Source: an uncultured Pelagibacteraceae bacterium (GTDB taxonomy: Bacteria; Pseudomonadota; Alphaproteobacteria; Pelagibacterales; Pelagibacteraceae). From it: a stretch of 64,000 nt of DNA. The notes beneath the pieces are model-generated. The model saw nothing but the letters and a program-made list of their open reading frames with translations. It did not search any database and was not told the DNA's origin. The stretch spans positions 1-64,000 of the forward strand of contig CACLFM010000004.1 in the NCBI GenBank assembly GCA_902606115.1. The letters run 5' to 3'. The position numbers were made by a program, and so were the translations under genes. Positions 1 to 10,127 of this stretch are shown one piece after another; position 1 is the stretch's first letter; each line of letters opens with the position of its first letter.

Positions 1-1
1 T

Positions 2-1480
2 ATAAATTCTGGTAATAAATATATTATTAATAACGCTAAACTTGATATTCCACTTGACTATAAAATGTCTGATTTTGAGGAAATTAAGAAAACTATTGAA
101 AAACTAAAAAATCGAAAATACTCCTTAAATAAAATAAATAAAGTTATAAAAGAAATTGATAAAGTATCAGTATCAAGACTTTATGATTTTATAGATGCAA
201 CTATTGAGATTGATGAAATAGATGAAAATAAGCTAGATTTAGTTTTTACAATTATAGAAAGCGATAAATTTTTTGTTAATAGAATTGATATTTTTGGTAA
301 TAATGTGACTGAAGAAAAAGTTATTAGAAACCAGCTTGAAGTTGATGAGGGTGATGCTTTTAATAAGTTATTACATGCAAAATCTATTAATAATCTAAAA
401 GCTTTAAGAATATTTGCAGATGTCAAAGATGAGGTTGTTTCAATTGAAAATTCTCAACAAAAAAATATTAAAATTACTATAGAGGAAAAGCCAACAGGAG
501 AGATTTTGGCCTCAGCTGGTGTTGGAAATGATGGTGGAACTGTCGGGTTCTCAGTATCAGAAAAAAATTTCATGGGAAGAGGGATTGGATTAATATCCTC
601 TTTAACTTTAAGTGAGGAAAGAATAAAAGGTGAATTTACAGTTGATAATCCAAATTTTAATTACACTGATAAATCATTATCAACTAGCATTTTTGCTATC
701 GATACTGATAAGATGGCAGACAGTGGCTATCAGTCAGGAGAGATTGGTTTTAGTTTTGGAACCTCTTTTGAACAATATGACAATTTATTTTTTAGCCCTT
801 CATTTAAAACTGTTTCTGAAAAATTAGAGACAAATTCTTTAGCCAGTACATCAATTAAAAAACAGGAGGGAAGTTACTTTACATCTACAGTTGGATATGC
901 ATTTGATTACGACCTAAGAAACCAAAAGTACCAAACATCTGATGGTTTTCGAAGTAAATTTTTTCAAACTTTACCAGTATTATCGGATAGCAACACTGTA
1001 ACTTCAGGATATTTTTTTGACAAATATTTAACTATTTCAGAAACCACAGGAAGTGTAGGTTTTTATTTAAAAAATGCTGTTGGATTATCTGATGATGTTA
1101 GAGTTTCTGAAAGAATAGGTTTACCAAGAAAAAGATTAAGAGGTTTTAAACCAGGAAGAGTTGGACCAGTAGATGCTGGTGATGACCACGTTGGTGGTAA
1201 TTATGCTGCAGCATTAAGTTTAACAACTAATTTGCCAATGATTGCACCAAATTTACAAAATTTTGAATTTAATTATTTTTTAGATTTTGGAAATGTTTGG
1301 GGTACAGATTACAGATCTTCTAATTTCGATGACTCTAATTTTTTAAGGGTTTCAACTGGTGCAGGTATTGAATGGTTCACACCTGTAGGTCCATTAAATT
1401 TGACCTTCTCTCATGCACTCCAAAAAAAAGATACAGATGAATTTGAAGGTTTTCAATTTAATATTGGAACAACTTTTTAA
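2..1480 (+). CDS. bamA: Outer membrane protein assembly factor BamA, C-terminal part (5' truncated by window edge)
   Basis: Open frame continues upstream of the listed ATG to base 2; POTRA-like segment then beta-barrel ending FEFNYFLDFGNVWG...FSHALQKKDTDEFEGFQFNIGTTF; followed by ompH-fabZ-lpx genes. Confidence 0.93.
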   Translation: MNSGNKYIINNAKLDIPLDYKMSDFEEIKKTIEKLKNRKYSLNKINKVIKEIDKVSVSRLYDFIDATIEIDEIDENKLDLVFTIIESDKFFVNRIDIFGNNVTEEKVIRNQLEVDEGDAFNKLLHAKSINNLKALRIFADVKDEVVSIENSQQKNIKITIEEKPTGEILASAGVGNDGGTVGFSVSEKNFMGRGIGLISSLTLSEERIKGEFTVDNPNFNYTDKSLSTSIFAIDTDKMADSGYQSGEIGFSFGTSFEQYDNLFFSPSFKTVSEKLETNSLASTSIKKQEGSYFTSTVGYAFDYDLRNQKYQTSDGFRSKFFQTLPVLSDSNTVTSGYFFDKYLTISETTGSVGFYLKNAVGLSDDVRVSERIGLPRKRLRGFKPGRVGPVDAGDDHVGGNYAAALSLTTNLPMIAPNLQNFEFNYFLDFGNVWGTDYRSSNFDDSNFLRVSTGAGIEWFTPVGPLNLTFSHALQKKDTDEFEGFQFNIGTTF

Positions 1481-2001
1481 TGTTTAAAAAGTTATTAATT
1501 ATAAATTTTTTTTTTTTAATATTTACACTCTCTTATGCCGAGGAGCAAAAAATCGTCTACCTAAATATTGAAAAGATTATGCAAAATTCTATTGCCGGAA
1601 AATCTATAAAAAAACAACTTGAAAATTTGTATAATAAAAATTTGGATAAATTTAAAAAAAATGATGAAATACTAAAAAATAAAGAAAAAAAACTTATTTC
1701 TCAAAAAAATATTTTGAGCCAGGAAGATTTTCAAAAAGAATTAACTAATCTACGATCAGAAATAATAGATTTTCAAAAGGAACAAGCAAGATCAAGAGAG
1801 AATATTAATAAATTAAGAATAGATGCTACTAGTAAACTTATTTCAAGATTATCTCCAATACTACAAGAATATGCAAAAAAAAATTCTATAAGCTTAATAT
1901 TACAAAAAAAAAATATTATTATGGGAAAAAAAGAAATTGAAATTACTGATGAAATACTTTCTATTACAAACAATAAAATAAAAGATATCAAGATAAATTA
2001 A
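1480..2001 (+). CDS. OmpH/Skp family periplasmic chaperone
   Basis: Signal peptide, 'KIVYLNIEKIMQNSIAGKSI' OmpH-type start, coiled coil; directly after bamA. Confidence 0.82.
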   Translation: MFKKLLIINFFFLIFTLSYAEEQKIVYLNIEKIMQNSIAGKSIKKQLENLYNKNLDKFKKNDEILKNKEKKLISQKNILSQEDFQKELTNLRSEIIDFQKEQARSRENINKLRIDATSKLISRLSPILQEYAKKNSISLILQKKNIIMGKKEIEITDEILSITNNKIKDIKIN

Positions 2002-2004
2002 TCA

Positions 2005-2451
2005 ATGGACACTTTAAACAAGAAAGATATTGAGGCCTTATTGCCACATAGAGAACCTATGCTTTTAATCAATAAGTTAATTAATATAAAAAAATTATTT
2101 TCAGCTACTGCAATAGTAAATGTTAAGAAAGATAGTTTCTTTGTTCAAGGACATTTTCCTGGACAACCAGTTATGCCCGGCGTATTGATTGTTGAGGCAT
2201 TTGGCCAAGCTGCTGCAGCACTAACCGCTCATGGGCTTGATAAAGAAACTTATGAAAATAAACTTGTTTATTTAATGAATGTTGAAAAAGCAAGATTTAG
2301 AAGTCCTGTTTTGCCTGATTGTATACTAGAACTTAATATAGAAGCTATTAGATCTCATGGAAAAGTATGGAAATACAAAGGCGAAGCATTTGTTGAAAAG
2401 AAAAAAATGGCTGATGCTGTATGGTCTGCAACAATTGTTGACAGGAAATAA
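2005..2451 (+). CDS. fabZ: 3-hydroxyacyl-ACP dehydratase FabZ
   Basis: LLPHREPMLLI...GHFPGQPVMPGVLIVEAFGQ. Confidence 0.96.
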   Translation: MDTLNKKDIEALLPHREPMLLINKLINIKKLFSATAIVNVKKDSFFVQGHFPGQPVMPGVLIVEAFGQAAAALTAHGLDKETYENKLVYLMNVEKARFRSPVLPDCILELNIEAIRSHGKVWKYKGEAFVEKKKMADAVWSATIVDRK

Positions 2452-2505
2452 TTAGCAATAAATCTTGATAAGCATTTAAAATAAGCTTTGATATTAAACT
2501 TATTA

Positions 2506-3483
2506 ATGCAAAATCCTTTTTTTAAAAATACAGGGCCTTATGATATTAACGATTTACTTAAATTAACAAATTTAGACAATCAATTTTTTGAAAAAGAACT
2601 AATTAAAGATATCAAAGATCTTAATACATCTCAAAAAGGTGATATAACTTTCTTACATTCAAAAAAATATAGTAACTTTGCGAAATCTGTAAAAGCATCT
2701 TTTTGTATTACAAACGAAAAACTTAGTTCATATCTTCCAGACTCTTGTAAGGTAGTAATTTCTGATAAAATTTTATTAAATGTGGCCCATATAACAAAAA
2801 AATTTTATCCAAATTCTATTACAGATGATTTTGATAATACTGTTGAATATATTGAAAATACTCAATTTAAAGACACAGTCAAATATGGAAGAAATATTTT
2901 GATTGGTGAAAATGTTAAAATTGGATCAAAATGTTTAATTGGACATAATTCAATTATTGAGAAAAATGTATCAATTGGAGACAACTGTTCTATTGGCTCA
3001 AATGTAATTATTAGAAATTCATTAATTAAAGATAATGTACATATTTTAGATGGATGCGTAATTGGAAAAAAGGGTTTTGGTTTTTTCCCTGACAAAAAAT
3101 TTAATTTTAGATACCCACAAATTGGTGTTATTATTATTGAGGATAATGTTGAGATAGGTTGTGGCTCAACAATTGATCGTGGATCACTTTCTAATACAGT
3201 AATTGGAAAAAATACATATTTAGATAACCAAATCCATATTGCTCACAATGTAAAAATTGGTGATAATTGTATTATTGCTGGACAAGTAGGTATCGCAGGA
3301 AGTTCAATTATAGGTAATAATGTTATGATAGGTGGTCAAGCTGGAATTTCAGGTCATCTTAATATAGGTGATAATGTTAAAATTGGTGGAGGAAGTGGTG
3401 TGATAAAAGATATCTCCGATAATAGTAAAGTTATGGGTTATCCAGCTAAAAATTTAAAAAATTTTTTAAGAGAAAACAATTGA
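2506..3483 (+). CDS. lpxD: UDP-3-O-acylglucosamine N-acyltransferase LpxD
   Basis: Hexapeptide repeats, 'GFGFFPD', 'IDRGSLSNTVIGKNTYLDNQIHIAHNVKIGDNC'; ORF opens at TTG 2488, ATG 2506 preferred. Confidence 0.93.
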   Translation: MQNPFFKNTGPYDINDLLKLTNLDNQFFEKELIKDIKDLNTSQKGDITFLHSKKYSNFAKSVKASFCITNEKLSSYLPDSCKVVISDKILLNVAHITKKFYPNSITDDFDNTVEYIENTQFKDTVKYGRNILIGENVKIGSKCLIGHNSIIEKNVSIGDNCSIGSNVIIRNSLIKDNVHILDGCVIGKKGFGFFPDKKFNFRYPQIGVIIIEDNVEIGCGSTIDRGSLSNTVIGKNTYLDNQIHIAHNVKIGDNCIIAGQVGIAGSSIIGNNVMIGGQAGISGHLNIGDNVKIGGGSGVIKDISDNSKVMGYPAKNLKNFLRENN

Positions 3484-4259
3484 TAGATAAAACAGCAATA
3501 GTAGACAAAAATGCTAAAGTTCATTTAAATGCCAGAATTGGCCCTTATAGTGTAATTGGTCCAAATGTTGAGATAGGTGAAAATGTTGTCATTTACTCCC
3601 ATGTTAATATTTCTGGATATACAAAAATTGGAAGTGGGAATAAATTTTATCCATTTAGCTCGATTGGCAATGATCCGCAAGATTTAAAATATAATGGAGA
3701 AGATACTTCTTTAATTATTGGAAATAATAATAAATTTAGAGAGTATGTAACTGTAAATCCGGGAACAGTTGGTGGTGGTGGAGTAACAAAAATTGGAGAT
3801 AATTGTCTTTTTATGATTTCTTCTCATGTCGCTCATGATTGTGTAGTAGGTAACAATGTTATCATAGCAAACAATGTTCCATTAGGAGGCCATGTTAATA
3901 TAGACGACAATGTTGTTATTGGAGGCAATTCTGCAGTTCAACAATTTACTCGAATTGGTAAAATGGCGATGATAGGTGGTATGACAGGAGTTTTAAACGA
4001 CGTTATACCTTACGGTCTTTCAACTGGAAATAGGAATGTTTTACAAGGTATAAATTTAATAGGTTTAAGAAGAGCAAAATTCGAAAATAAAATTATAATG
4101 GAACTTTCAGAGGCTTATAAAAAAATTTTTGTATCTAAAAATATTAATGAAAATATTAATAAATTAAGTGGTGAATTTAAAGAAAACACCCTAGTAAAAG
4201 ATGTGATTGATTTTATTACAAAAGATAAAAAAAGATCTATTTGTACACCTTTTTCATAA
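3480..4259 (+). CDS. lpxA: UDP-N-acetylglucosamine acyltransferase LpxA
   Basis: Hexapeptide repeats, 'IGNDPQDLKYNGEDTSLIIGNNNKFREYVTVNPGT'; TTG start overlapping lpxD stop. Confidence 0.94.
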   Translation: MIDKTAIVDKNAKVHLNARIGPYSVIGPNVEIGENVVIYSHVNISGYTKIGSGNKFYPFSSIGNDPQDLKYNGEDTSLIIGNNNKFREYVTVNPGTVGGGGVTKIGDNCLFMISSHVAHDCVVGNNVIIANNVPLGGHVNIDDNVVIGGNSAVQQFTRIGKMAMIGGMTGVLNDVIPYGLSTGNRNVLQGINLIGLRRAKFENKIIMELSEAYKKIFVSKNINENINKLSGEFKENTLVKDVIDFITKDKKRSICTPFS

Positions 4260-4260
4260 A

Positions 4261-5055
4261 ATGATAGGATTAATTTTCGGTGATACAGATTTTCCAAAAC
4301 AAGTTCTTAAAACTATAAAGAAAAAGAAAATAAAATATTTAATTATTGACTTATCAAAATCAAAAAAATTTAAACAAGATAAAAAAACTCATATAGTTTC
4401 TCTAGGTCAATTTGGAAAAATAATTAATATTCTTAAGAATAATAATTGTAAAAAAGTTTTATTTGCAGGCAAAGTAAATAAACCTAATTTTTCTAAATTA
4501 AAATTAGACTTTAAGGGAATTTATTACATACCAAGAATAATTAAAGCATCAAAACTTGGAGATGCTGCAATACTTAAAGAAATTATAAAAATACTAGCTC
4601 AAAACAATATTAAAACTGAAAATTCATTAAAATTTAATCCTGAGCTATCCCTTAAAAAGGGCAATTACTCAAATATTAAAGCAAATAAACAAGATAAATT
4701 AGATATTAAAAAAGCAATTAAAACATTGAATAGTTTAAAACAATATAATTATAGCCAAGGTGTTGTAGTTAGAAATAATAAAGTCATTTCAATAGAAGGT
4801 AAGGGTGGTACTAAAAGAATGTTAGAAAAAAGTAAAAGCAAAAAATTCAAAAATTATGGTGTATTAGTAAAATTTCCCAAAAAAAAACAAGATCTTAGAA
4901 TCGACCTCCCTACCATTGGATTTAAAACAATTAAACAAAGCAAAGAAGCTGGGTTAAAAGGTATTGTTGTAAAAAATAAAAAACATGTTTTTTTAAATAA
5001 AAATAAATGTATCGGTTTTGCTAATAAAAATAGGATGTTTATCTTAGTAAAATGA
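4261..5055 (+). CDS. lpxI: UDP-2,3-diacylglucosamine pyrophosphatase LpxI (DUF1009 family)
   Basis: Between lpxA and lpxB; 'GDAAILKEIIKI', 'SQGVVVRNNKVISIEGKGGTKRML', 'DLRIDLPTIGFKTI'; ATG at 4261 preferred over upstream ORF start. Confidence 0.88.
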   Translation: MIGLIFGDTDFPKQVLKTIKKKKIKYLIIDLSKSKKFKQDKKTHIVSLGQFGKIINILKNNNCKKVLFAGKVNKPNFSKLKLDFKGIYYIPRIIKASKLGDAAILKEIIKILAQNNIKTENSLKFNPELSLKKGNYSNIKANKQDKLDIKKAIKTLNSLKQYNYSQGVVVRNNKVISIEGKGGTKRMLEKSKSKKFKNYGVLVKFPKKKQDLRIDLPTIGFKTIKQSKEAGLKGIVVKNKKHVFLNKNKCIGFANKNRMFILVK

Positions 5056-6188
5056 AAAAAATTTTTATATTAACTGGCGAACCTTCAGGAGATAAATTGG
5101 CATCAAGAGTAGTCGCTAAACTCAATCAAAACCATTCTGATATAGAATATTTAAGTGTTGGTGGTTCTCATTTAAATTCACTTGGAGTCAAATCTATATA
5201 TGAACTTAAAGAAATAACTTATATTGGTTTTACTAGTGTAATCTTGAATATATTGAAAATAAGAAATAAAATTAATTTAACTGTTAAAAAGATAATTGAA
5301 TTCAATCCTGATATATTACTAAGTGTGGATAGCCCAGATTTTACTTTAAGAGTTGCTGAAAAAGTGAAAAAAATAAACCCTCATATAAAAACTATTCACT
5401 ATGTTGCCCCTCAAGTATGGGTCTGGAGAGAGGGTAGAGTTAAAAAATTTAAAAAATATTTAGATCATATGCTTTTATTATTTAATTTTGAAAAAAAGTA
5501 CTTTGATAAAGAAAATATTAAAAATACTTTTGTAGGTCACCCATTACTCGAAAATAAAGAAAATTCTAAGACAGATATATCTAATTTAATCAATAATGAT
5601 AAAAAAATAATATCTTTATTTGCTGGAAGTCGAACCTCTGAAATAAATATATTACTACCTATATTATTGGATTTTATTAAATTAATGAATGAAAAATTTA
5701 ATCAATATTATTTTATCTTTCATTCAACTGACCAAAATAAAAATTTAATAAAAAATGAGTTAAAAAAATATAATTTTATTAATGCTGATATCATATCAGA
5801 TGAAAATATTAAAACTCAAATATTATCAAAATCGATATTTGCTGTGTCTAAATCTGGCACTGTTTCTCTAGAAATTTGTAATTCTAAAATACCATCAATT
5901 ATTATATATAAAATGAATTTTATAAATTTTTTGATAGTGAAATTTTTAGTAAAAGTAAAATTTGCTAATATTATAAATATTATTAATCAAAAAGAAATAA
6001 TTCCAGAATTAATTCAAAATGAATGTAATTCAAAAGAAATTTTTAAATCCGTTGTCTATTTATTAAAGAATCCAAAACTTATGAAAAAACAAATTAAAGA
6101 TGTAAGCAAAACATTGGATGAAATCAGATCTAAAACTTCATCAACTTCTGAAGTTTCTGCTGTAGTTTCAAATTATCTTGGCCTCTAG
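5052..6188 (+). CDS. lpxB: Lipid-A-disaccharide synthase LpxB
   Basis: 'ILTGEPSGDKLASRVV', 'VDSPDFTLRVAEKVKK', 'HYVAPQVWVWREGR', 'LFAGSRTSEI'. Confidence 0.95.
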   Translation: MKKIFILTGEPSGDKLASRVVAKLNQNHSDIEYLSVGGSHLNSLGVKSIYELKEITYIGFTSVILNILKIRNKINLTVKKIIEFNPDILLSVDSPDFTLRVAEKVKKINPHIKTIHYVAPQVWVWREGRVKKFKKYLDHMLLLFNFEKKYFDKENIKNTFVGHPLLENKENSKTDISNLINNDKKIISLFAGSRTSEINILLPILLDFIKLMNEKFNQYYFIFHSTDQNKNLIKNELKKYNFINADIISDENIKTQILSKSIFAVSKSGTVSLEICNSKIPSIIIYKMNFINFLIVKFLVKVKFANIINIINQKEIIPELIQNECNSKEIFKSVVYLLKNPKLMKKQIKDVSKTLDEIRSKTSSTSEVSAVVSNYLGL

Positions 6189-7565
6189 TCTTTTTCCAAC
6201 TTCTTCTTTACTTAGAGATAAAATTATATCATATATGCCAGGCCCAAATTTTGAACCTGTTAAAGCTATTCTCAAAGGCTGGCCTACACCCTTAAAATTT
6301 GTATCATGAGATTTAATGAGCCCATTTATGACTGTTTCTAAAGTTTCTCTACTAGGTTGGTCTATATTTACAAATTGAGCTCTAAAATCAGAAATAACTT
6401 TTTTGGCTTTTTCGTCAACTAATTTTAAATCTTCTTGACTAAAACTTACTTCATCAACAATTATATATTGTCCATTATTAAATATATCTTCCAAAGTTTT
6501 AGCTTTATTTTTTAAAAATGATAATGATCTTTTTATTTTATCTATTTTGTCAGATTTTATTTCTTTCTTAAATTGATTGCAGTATTTAATTAATTGATCA
6601 AATAAGTCATTTTCATTCATGTTCTTAATGTAGTGTTCATTCATAGATAAAATTCTACTCATATCTAGCTTGGATGGAGATTTACCAATACCCTTAAGAT
6701 TAAAATGTTTAATACTTTCATCTAAGGTAAATATTTCTTTATCTTTATAAGACCATCCTAATCTTAAGAGATAATTTCTGAGTGCAACAGGCATAATACC
6801 AATCTTAGAATAATCATCTAAAGTTGAAGCCTTATCTCGTTTAGATAGCTTTTTCCCATCAATTGTATGTATTAACGGTATATGAGCAAAAGAAGGTAAT
6901 TCCCATTCCATTGCTTGGTAAATTTGAATTTGTTTAAATGTATTTATCTTATGATCATCCCCCCTAATAATGTGTGTCATATCCATTTGATGGTCATCAA
7001 CCGCTGCCGATAAATTATATGTTGGAGTACCATCATTTCTTATGATTACAAAATCTTCTATTGTATTATTTTCAATTTCAACATCACCTTGAACCAAATC
7101 TTTTAATATTGAGGTTCCATCTATTTTGCTTTTAAATCTTATTACTGGCTTTTTATTTTTAGGAGCATCAGTCTCTTTTTTATCTCTCCATTTTCTATCA
7201 TAAATATATGGAATTTTTTTTTGTTTGGCTCTTTTTTTTTGATCCTCAATTTCCTCAGGCGAACAATAACACTTATAAGCACTACCTCTTTTTAATAATT
7301 CATGGGCAACTTTAATATGATCTTCTATTTTTTTAGATTGCACATATTCTTCCCCATCAAAGTTTATACCGATCCATTTTAGCGAGTTAATGATTTGTTT
7401 TCTATATTCTTCTTTAGATCTTTCTTTGTCAGTATCTTCAATTCTTAAAAAAAAATTACCATTTTGATTTTTTGAATACAGCCAATTAAATAAAGCTGTT
7501 CTAACCCCACCTATATGTAATGGCCCTGTTGGTGATGGAGCAAATCTAGTTGCTACTTTTGACAT
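6168..7565 (-). CDS. gltX: Glutamyl-tRNA synthetase
   Basis: 'TRFAPSPTGPLHIGGVRTALFNWLYSK' HIGH motif; 'KLSKRD' KMSKS-equivalent. Confidence 0.97.
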   Translation of the reverse strand: MSKVATRFAPSPTGPLHIGGVRTALFNWLYSKNQNGNFFLRIEDTDKERSKEEYRKQIINSLKWIGINFDGEEYVQSKKIEDHIKVAHELLKRGSAYKCYCSPEEIEDQKKRAKQKKIPYIYDRKWRDKKETDAPKNKKPVIRFKSKIDGTSILKDLVQGDVEIENNTIEDFVIIRNDGTPTYNLSAAVDDHQMDMTHIIRGDDHKINTFKQIQIYQAMEWELPSFAHIPLIHTIDGKKLSKRDKASTLDDYSKIGIMPVALRNYLLRLGWSYKDKEIFTLDESIKHFNLKGIGKSPSKLDMSRILSMNEHYIKNMNENDLFDQLIKYCNQFKKEIKSDKIDKIKRSLSFLKNKAKTLEDIFNNGQYIIVDEVSFSQEDLKLVDEKAKKVISDFRAQFVNIDQPSRETLETVINGLIKSHDTNFKGVGQPLRIALTGSKFGPGIYDIILSLSKEEVGKRLEAKII

Positions 7566-7587
7566 TTAATATTAGTAAACTATTTTT

Positions 7588-8259
7588 TTAGAAGTTTCTA
7601 TACAAAGATACTAGTATACCTTGAACTTTTACTCTATCTGGACCAAAGATTTTAGTTTCGTAATTTTTATTTGCACTCTCAAGTGCTATTGTCTTGCCTT
7701 TTCTTCTTATTCTTTTAAGCATAGCTTCATGGTCATCAATTAAAGCAACAACAATTTTTCCATTTTCAGCCGTATCAGTTTTTTTAACAATCACTGTGTC
7801 ACCTTCACTAATACCCGCTTCAATCATTGAATCTCCTTGAACTTTTAAACCGAAGTACTCTCCATTTTTTTCTATATTGTTGGGCAAAGGAACTCTTGAT
7901 ACTTCATTTTGTATTGCTTCAACTGGTGTTCCCGCAGCTATTTGGCCAAGAACTGGAATTTCATTTTTTTTGACACCTTCTTCATGTAAACCACCTTTTA
8001 TTACACTAGGTGAAAAAGAATTATATATATCATTTGCAGACGCAGTTTCAGGGAGCTTAACAACCTCTAATGCTCTAGCTTTATGAGCTAATCTTTTTAT
8101 AAAACCTCTCTCTTCCAAGGCACTTATTAAACGATGAATGCCAGATTTAGACTTTAAATTTAGAGATTCTTTCATTTCCTCGTAAGATGGAGATACACCT
8201 GAGCTTCTCAACTTCTTGTTTATAAACATTAACAGGTTTTTTTGTTTTTTTGTTAGCAT
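7588..8259 (-). CDS. lexA: LexA SOS repressor
   Basis: N-terminal wHTH, Ala-Gly cleavage site 'IAAGTP', catalytic Ser in '[10 protein letters not shown]', Lys in 'EAMLKRI'. Confidence 0.95.
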   Translation of the reverse strand: MLTKKQKNLLMFINKKLRSSGVSPSYEEMKESLNLKSKSGIHRLISALEERGFIKRLAHKARALEVVKLPETASANDIYNSFSPSVIKGGLHEEGVKKNEIPVLGQIAAGTPVEAIQNEVSRVPLPNNIEKNGEYFGLKVQGDSMIEAGISEGDTVIVKKTDTAENGKIVVALIDDHEAMLKRIRRKGKTIALESANKNYETKIFGPDRVKVQGILVSLYRNF

Positions 8260-8283
8260 AAGAACAAATATCGTACAAACAAT

Positions 8284-8298
8284 GTTCTATAAAAGTTC
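8284..8298 (-). promoter_or_regulatory. Putative alphaproteobacterial SOS box upstream of lexA
   Basis: Exact GTTC-tataaaa-GTTC (GTTC-N7-GTTC), 25-39 bp upstream of the lexA start. Confidence 0.82.
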
Positions 8299-8347
8299 TC
8301 TACAATTAACAATAGTAAAAAAGATAAGTAAATAGGGTATTATTTAA

Positions 8348-9139
8348 CTATAATACTGAAAAAATAGAGTTATTGTCTAATTTTTTTAAAAGTGATTCAC
8401 CAATTAAAAAAGTTTTAATTGAAGTTTTGTTTGATAGCTCTAATAGCTCTTCTTTTGTTTTAATACCACTTTCAGATATTAATGGTCCAGAGTGATTTAT
8501 CAAAACGTCATGTATATCAAAAGTTGTATTTATGTCTGTTTTTAGAGTTTTTAAGTTTCTGTTATTAATCCCTATTACAGCATTCTTAAATTTAAGTGCT
8601 TGCTTAGCTTCCACAGCAGTGTGCACCTCTACAATAACTGTCATATCAAATTTTATTGCCTCTTCATATAATTGATCTGCTAAACCTTCACTAACACCAG
8701 CCAATATAATTAGTATTGCATCAGCTCCATAACTTTTAGCTAAGGGAACTTGAAATTTATCGATGAAAAAATCTTTACATAGAATTGGTAATTTAACTTT
8801 TTCTTTTATTTTACTAATATGTATAAGTTTTCCTAAAAAAAAATCTTCTTCCGTTAAAACTGATAAACATGTTGCATTATTTACATTATAAATATCAGCA
8901 ATCTCAACAGGATTATAATCTTTAATAATTATACCCGCAGAAGGGCTCGCTTTTTTAATTTCAGCAATTATAGAAAATTGCTTATTGCTTAAATTTTTTT
9001 GAATTTTATCTTTAAAGTCTATAAAAGATTTATTCTTATCTATCAATTCCTTTAAGGTTTCTAAACTAGTTATTTTTTTGAGACTTTCAACTTTTTCAAT
9101 TTTTTTTTTAATTATTTTTTCAAGAATATTTTCAGACAT
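8348..9139 (-). CDS. trpC: Indole-3-glycerol phosphate synthase
   Basis: 'IAEIKKASPSAGII', 'LPILCKDFFID', 'GINNRNLKTL'; trpEGDC order. Confidence 0.96.
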   Translation of the reverse strand: MSENILEKIIKKKIEKVESLKKITSLETLKELIDKNKSFIDFKDKIQKNLSNKQFSIIAEIKKASPSAGIIIKDYNPVEIADIYNVNNATCLSVLTEEDFFLGKLIHISKIKEKVKLPILCKDFFIDKFQVPLAKSYGADAILIILAGVSEGLADQLYEEAIKFDMTVIVEVHTAVEAKQALKFKNAVIGINNRNLKTLKTDINTTFDIHDVLINHSGPLISESGIKTKEELLELSNKTSIKTFLIGESLLKKLDNNSIFSVL

Positions 9140-10127
9140 TTTGTATCTTCATTAAATGTTTATAAGATGCTCCTGATTTTATAAATTCTCTAGCATAATT
9201 ATAAGCTAATTTAAAATTGTTGTATTTTTCTGATATGATTAATCCAGCGGCTGCATTTAAGCACACAGCTTTAGAAAAATCATTGTCTTCACCTTTAAAT
9301 ATATTGATCATCTTACTCGCATTAAATTTTGCATCGTCGCCAATAAGGTTTTCAAACTTATCTGCATTTACATTTAATTCTTTTGGATCGATTATAATTT
9401 CAGAAATTTTATTATTTTTTAATTGAATAACATTAGTTTTTGCATAAGGTGAAATTTCATCTAAACCATCTTCACTATTTACAATCCATGCAAATTTAAT
9501 ATCTAAATTATTTAAAGCGGTTGCAAATATCTTTAAAAGTTTTTTATCAAAAACACCAACTACTTGTCTCTTCACTAAAGCAGGACTGCTTAATGGACCA
9601 ATCATATTGAATATGGTTCTTTTACCAATTTTCTTTCTAGTAGGTCCGACAAATTTCATAGCACTATGATAATTAGGCGCAAACATAAAACCAAAATTAT
9701 TTTTATCAATTTGATTTTCTATATCACTTGGTTCTAAATTTATTTTTATATTTAATGCTTCTAAAACATCACCAGATCCGCATCTAGATGATACTGCTTT
9801 ATTTCCATGCTTTGCAACTTTAACGCCCATACTAGCAATTAATAATGCAGATGCTGTAGATATATTTAGTGTATTCATACCATCTCCACCTGTGCCACAC
9901 GTATCAACACAACCTTCTACATTTACCCTTTTAGATTTATTTCTTAGAACATAAACTCCACCAGCTATTTCATCTGAAGCTTCACCTTTATCTGATAATA
10001 GTGTTAAAAAATCAAATATTTCTTGATCTTCTGCTTTACCTTCCATTAATATTTCAAAAGCTGTTTTACTTTCTTCAAAAGTTAAATTTTTATTATTTCT
10101 AATTTTTTCTATGAAGTGTTTCATCAA
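9132..10127 (-). CDS. trpD: Anthranilate phosphoribosyltransferase
   Basis: 'VDTCGTGGDGMNTLNISTASALL', 'KHGNKAVSSRCGSGDVLEALN'. Confidence 0.97.
   Translation of the reverse strand: MMKHFIEKIRNNKNLTFEESKTAFEILMEGKAEDQEIFDFLTLLSDKGEASDEIAGGVYVLRNKSKRVNVEGCVDTCGTGGDGMNTLNISTASALLIASMGVKVAKHGNKAVSSRCGSGDVLEALNIKINLEPSDIENQIDKNNFGFMFAPNYHSAMKFVGPTRKKIGKRTIFNMIGPLSSPALVKRQVVGVFDKKLLKIFATALNNLDIKFAWIVNSEDGLDEISPYAKTNVIQLKNNKISEIIIDPKELNVNADKFENLIGDDAKFNASKMINIFKGEDNDFSKAVCLNAAAGLIISEKYNNFKLAYNYAREFIKSGASYKHLMKIQNV

Noticed and set aside
630-827. 65-aa plus-strand ORF in another frame of bamA
   Set aside because: Overlaps the confident bamA frame with no motif.
1506-1517. T12 tract in the ompH signal peptide as a phase-variation switch
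   Set aside because: Long A/T tracts recur in many housekeeping genes here, so this is best explained by base composition; no contingency-locus context.
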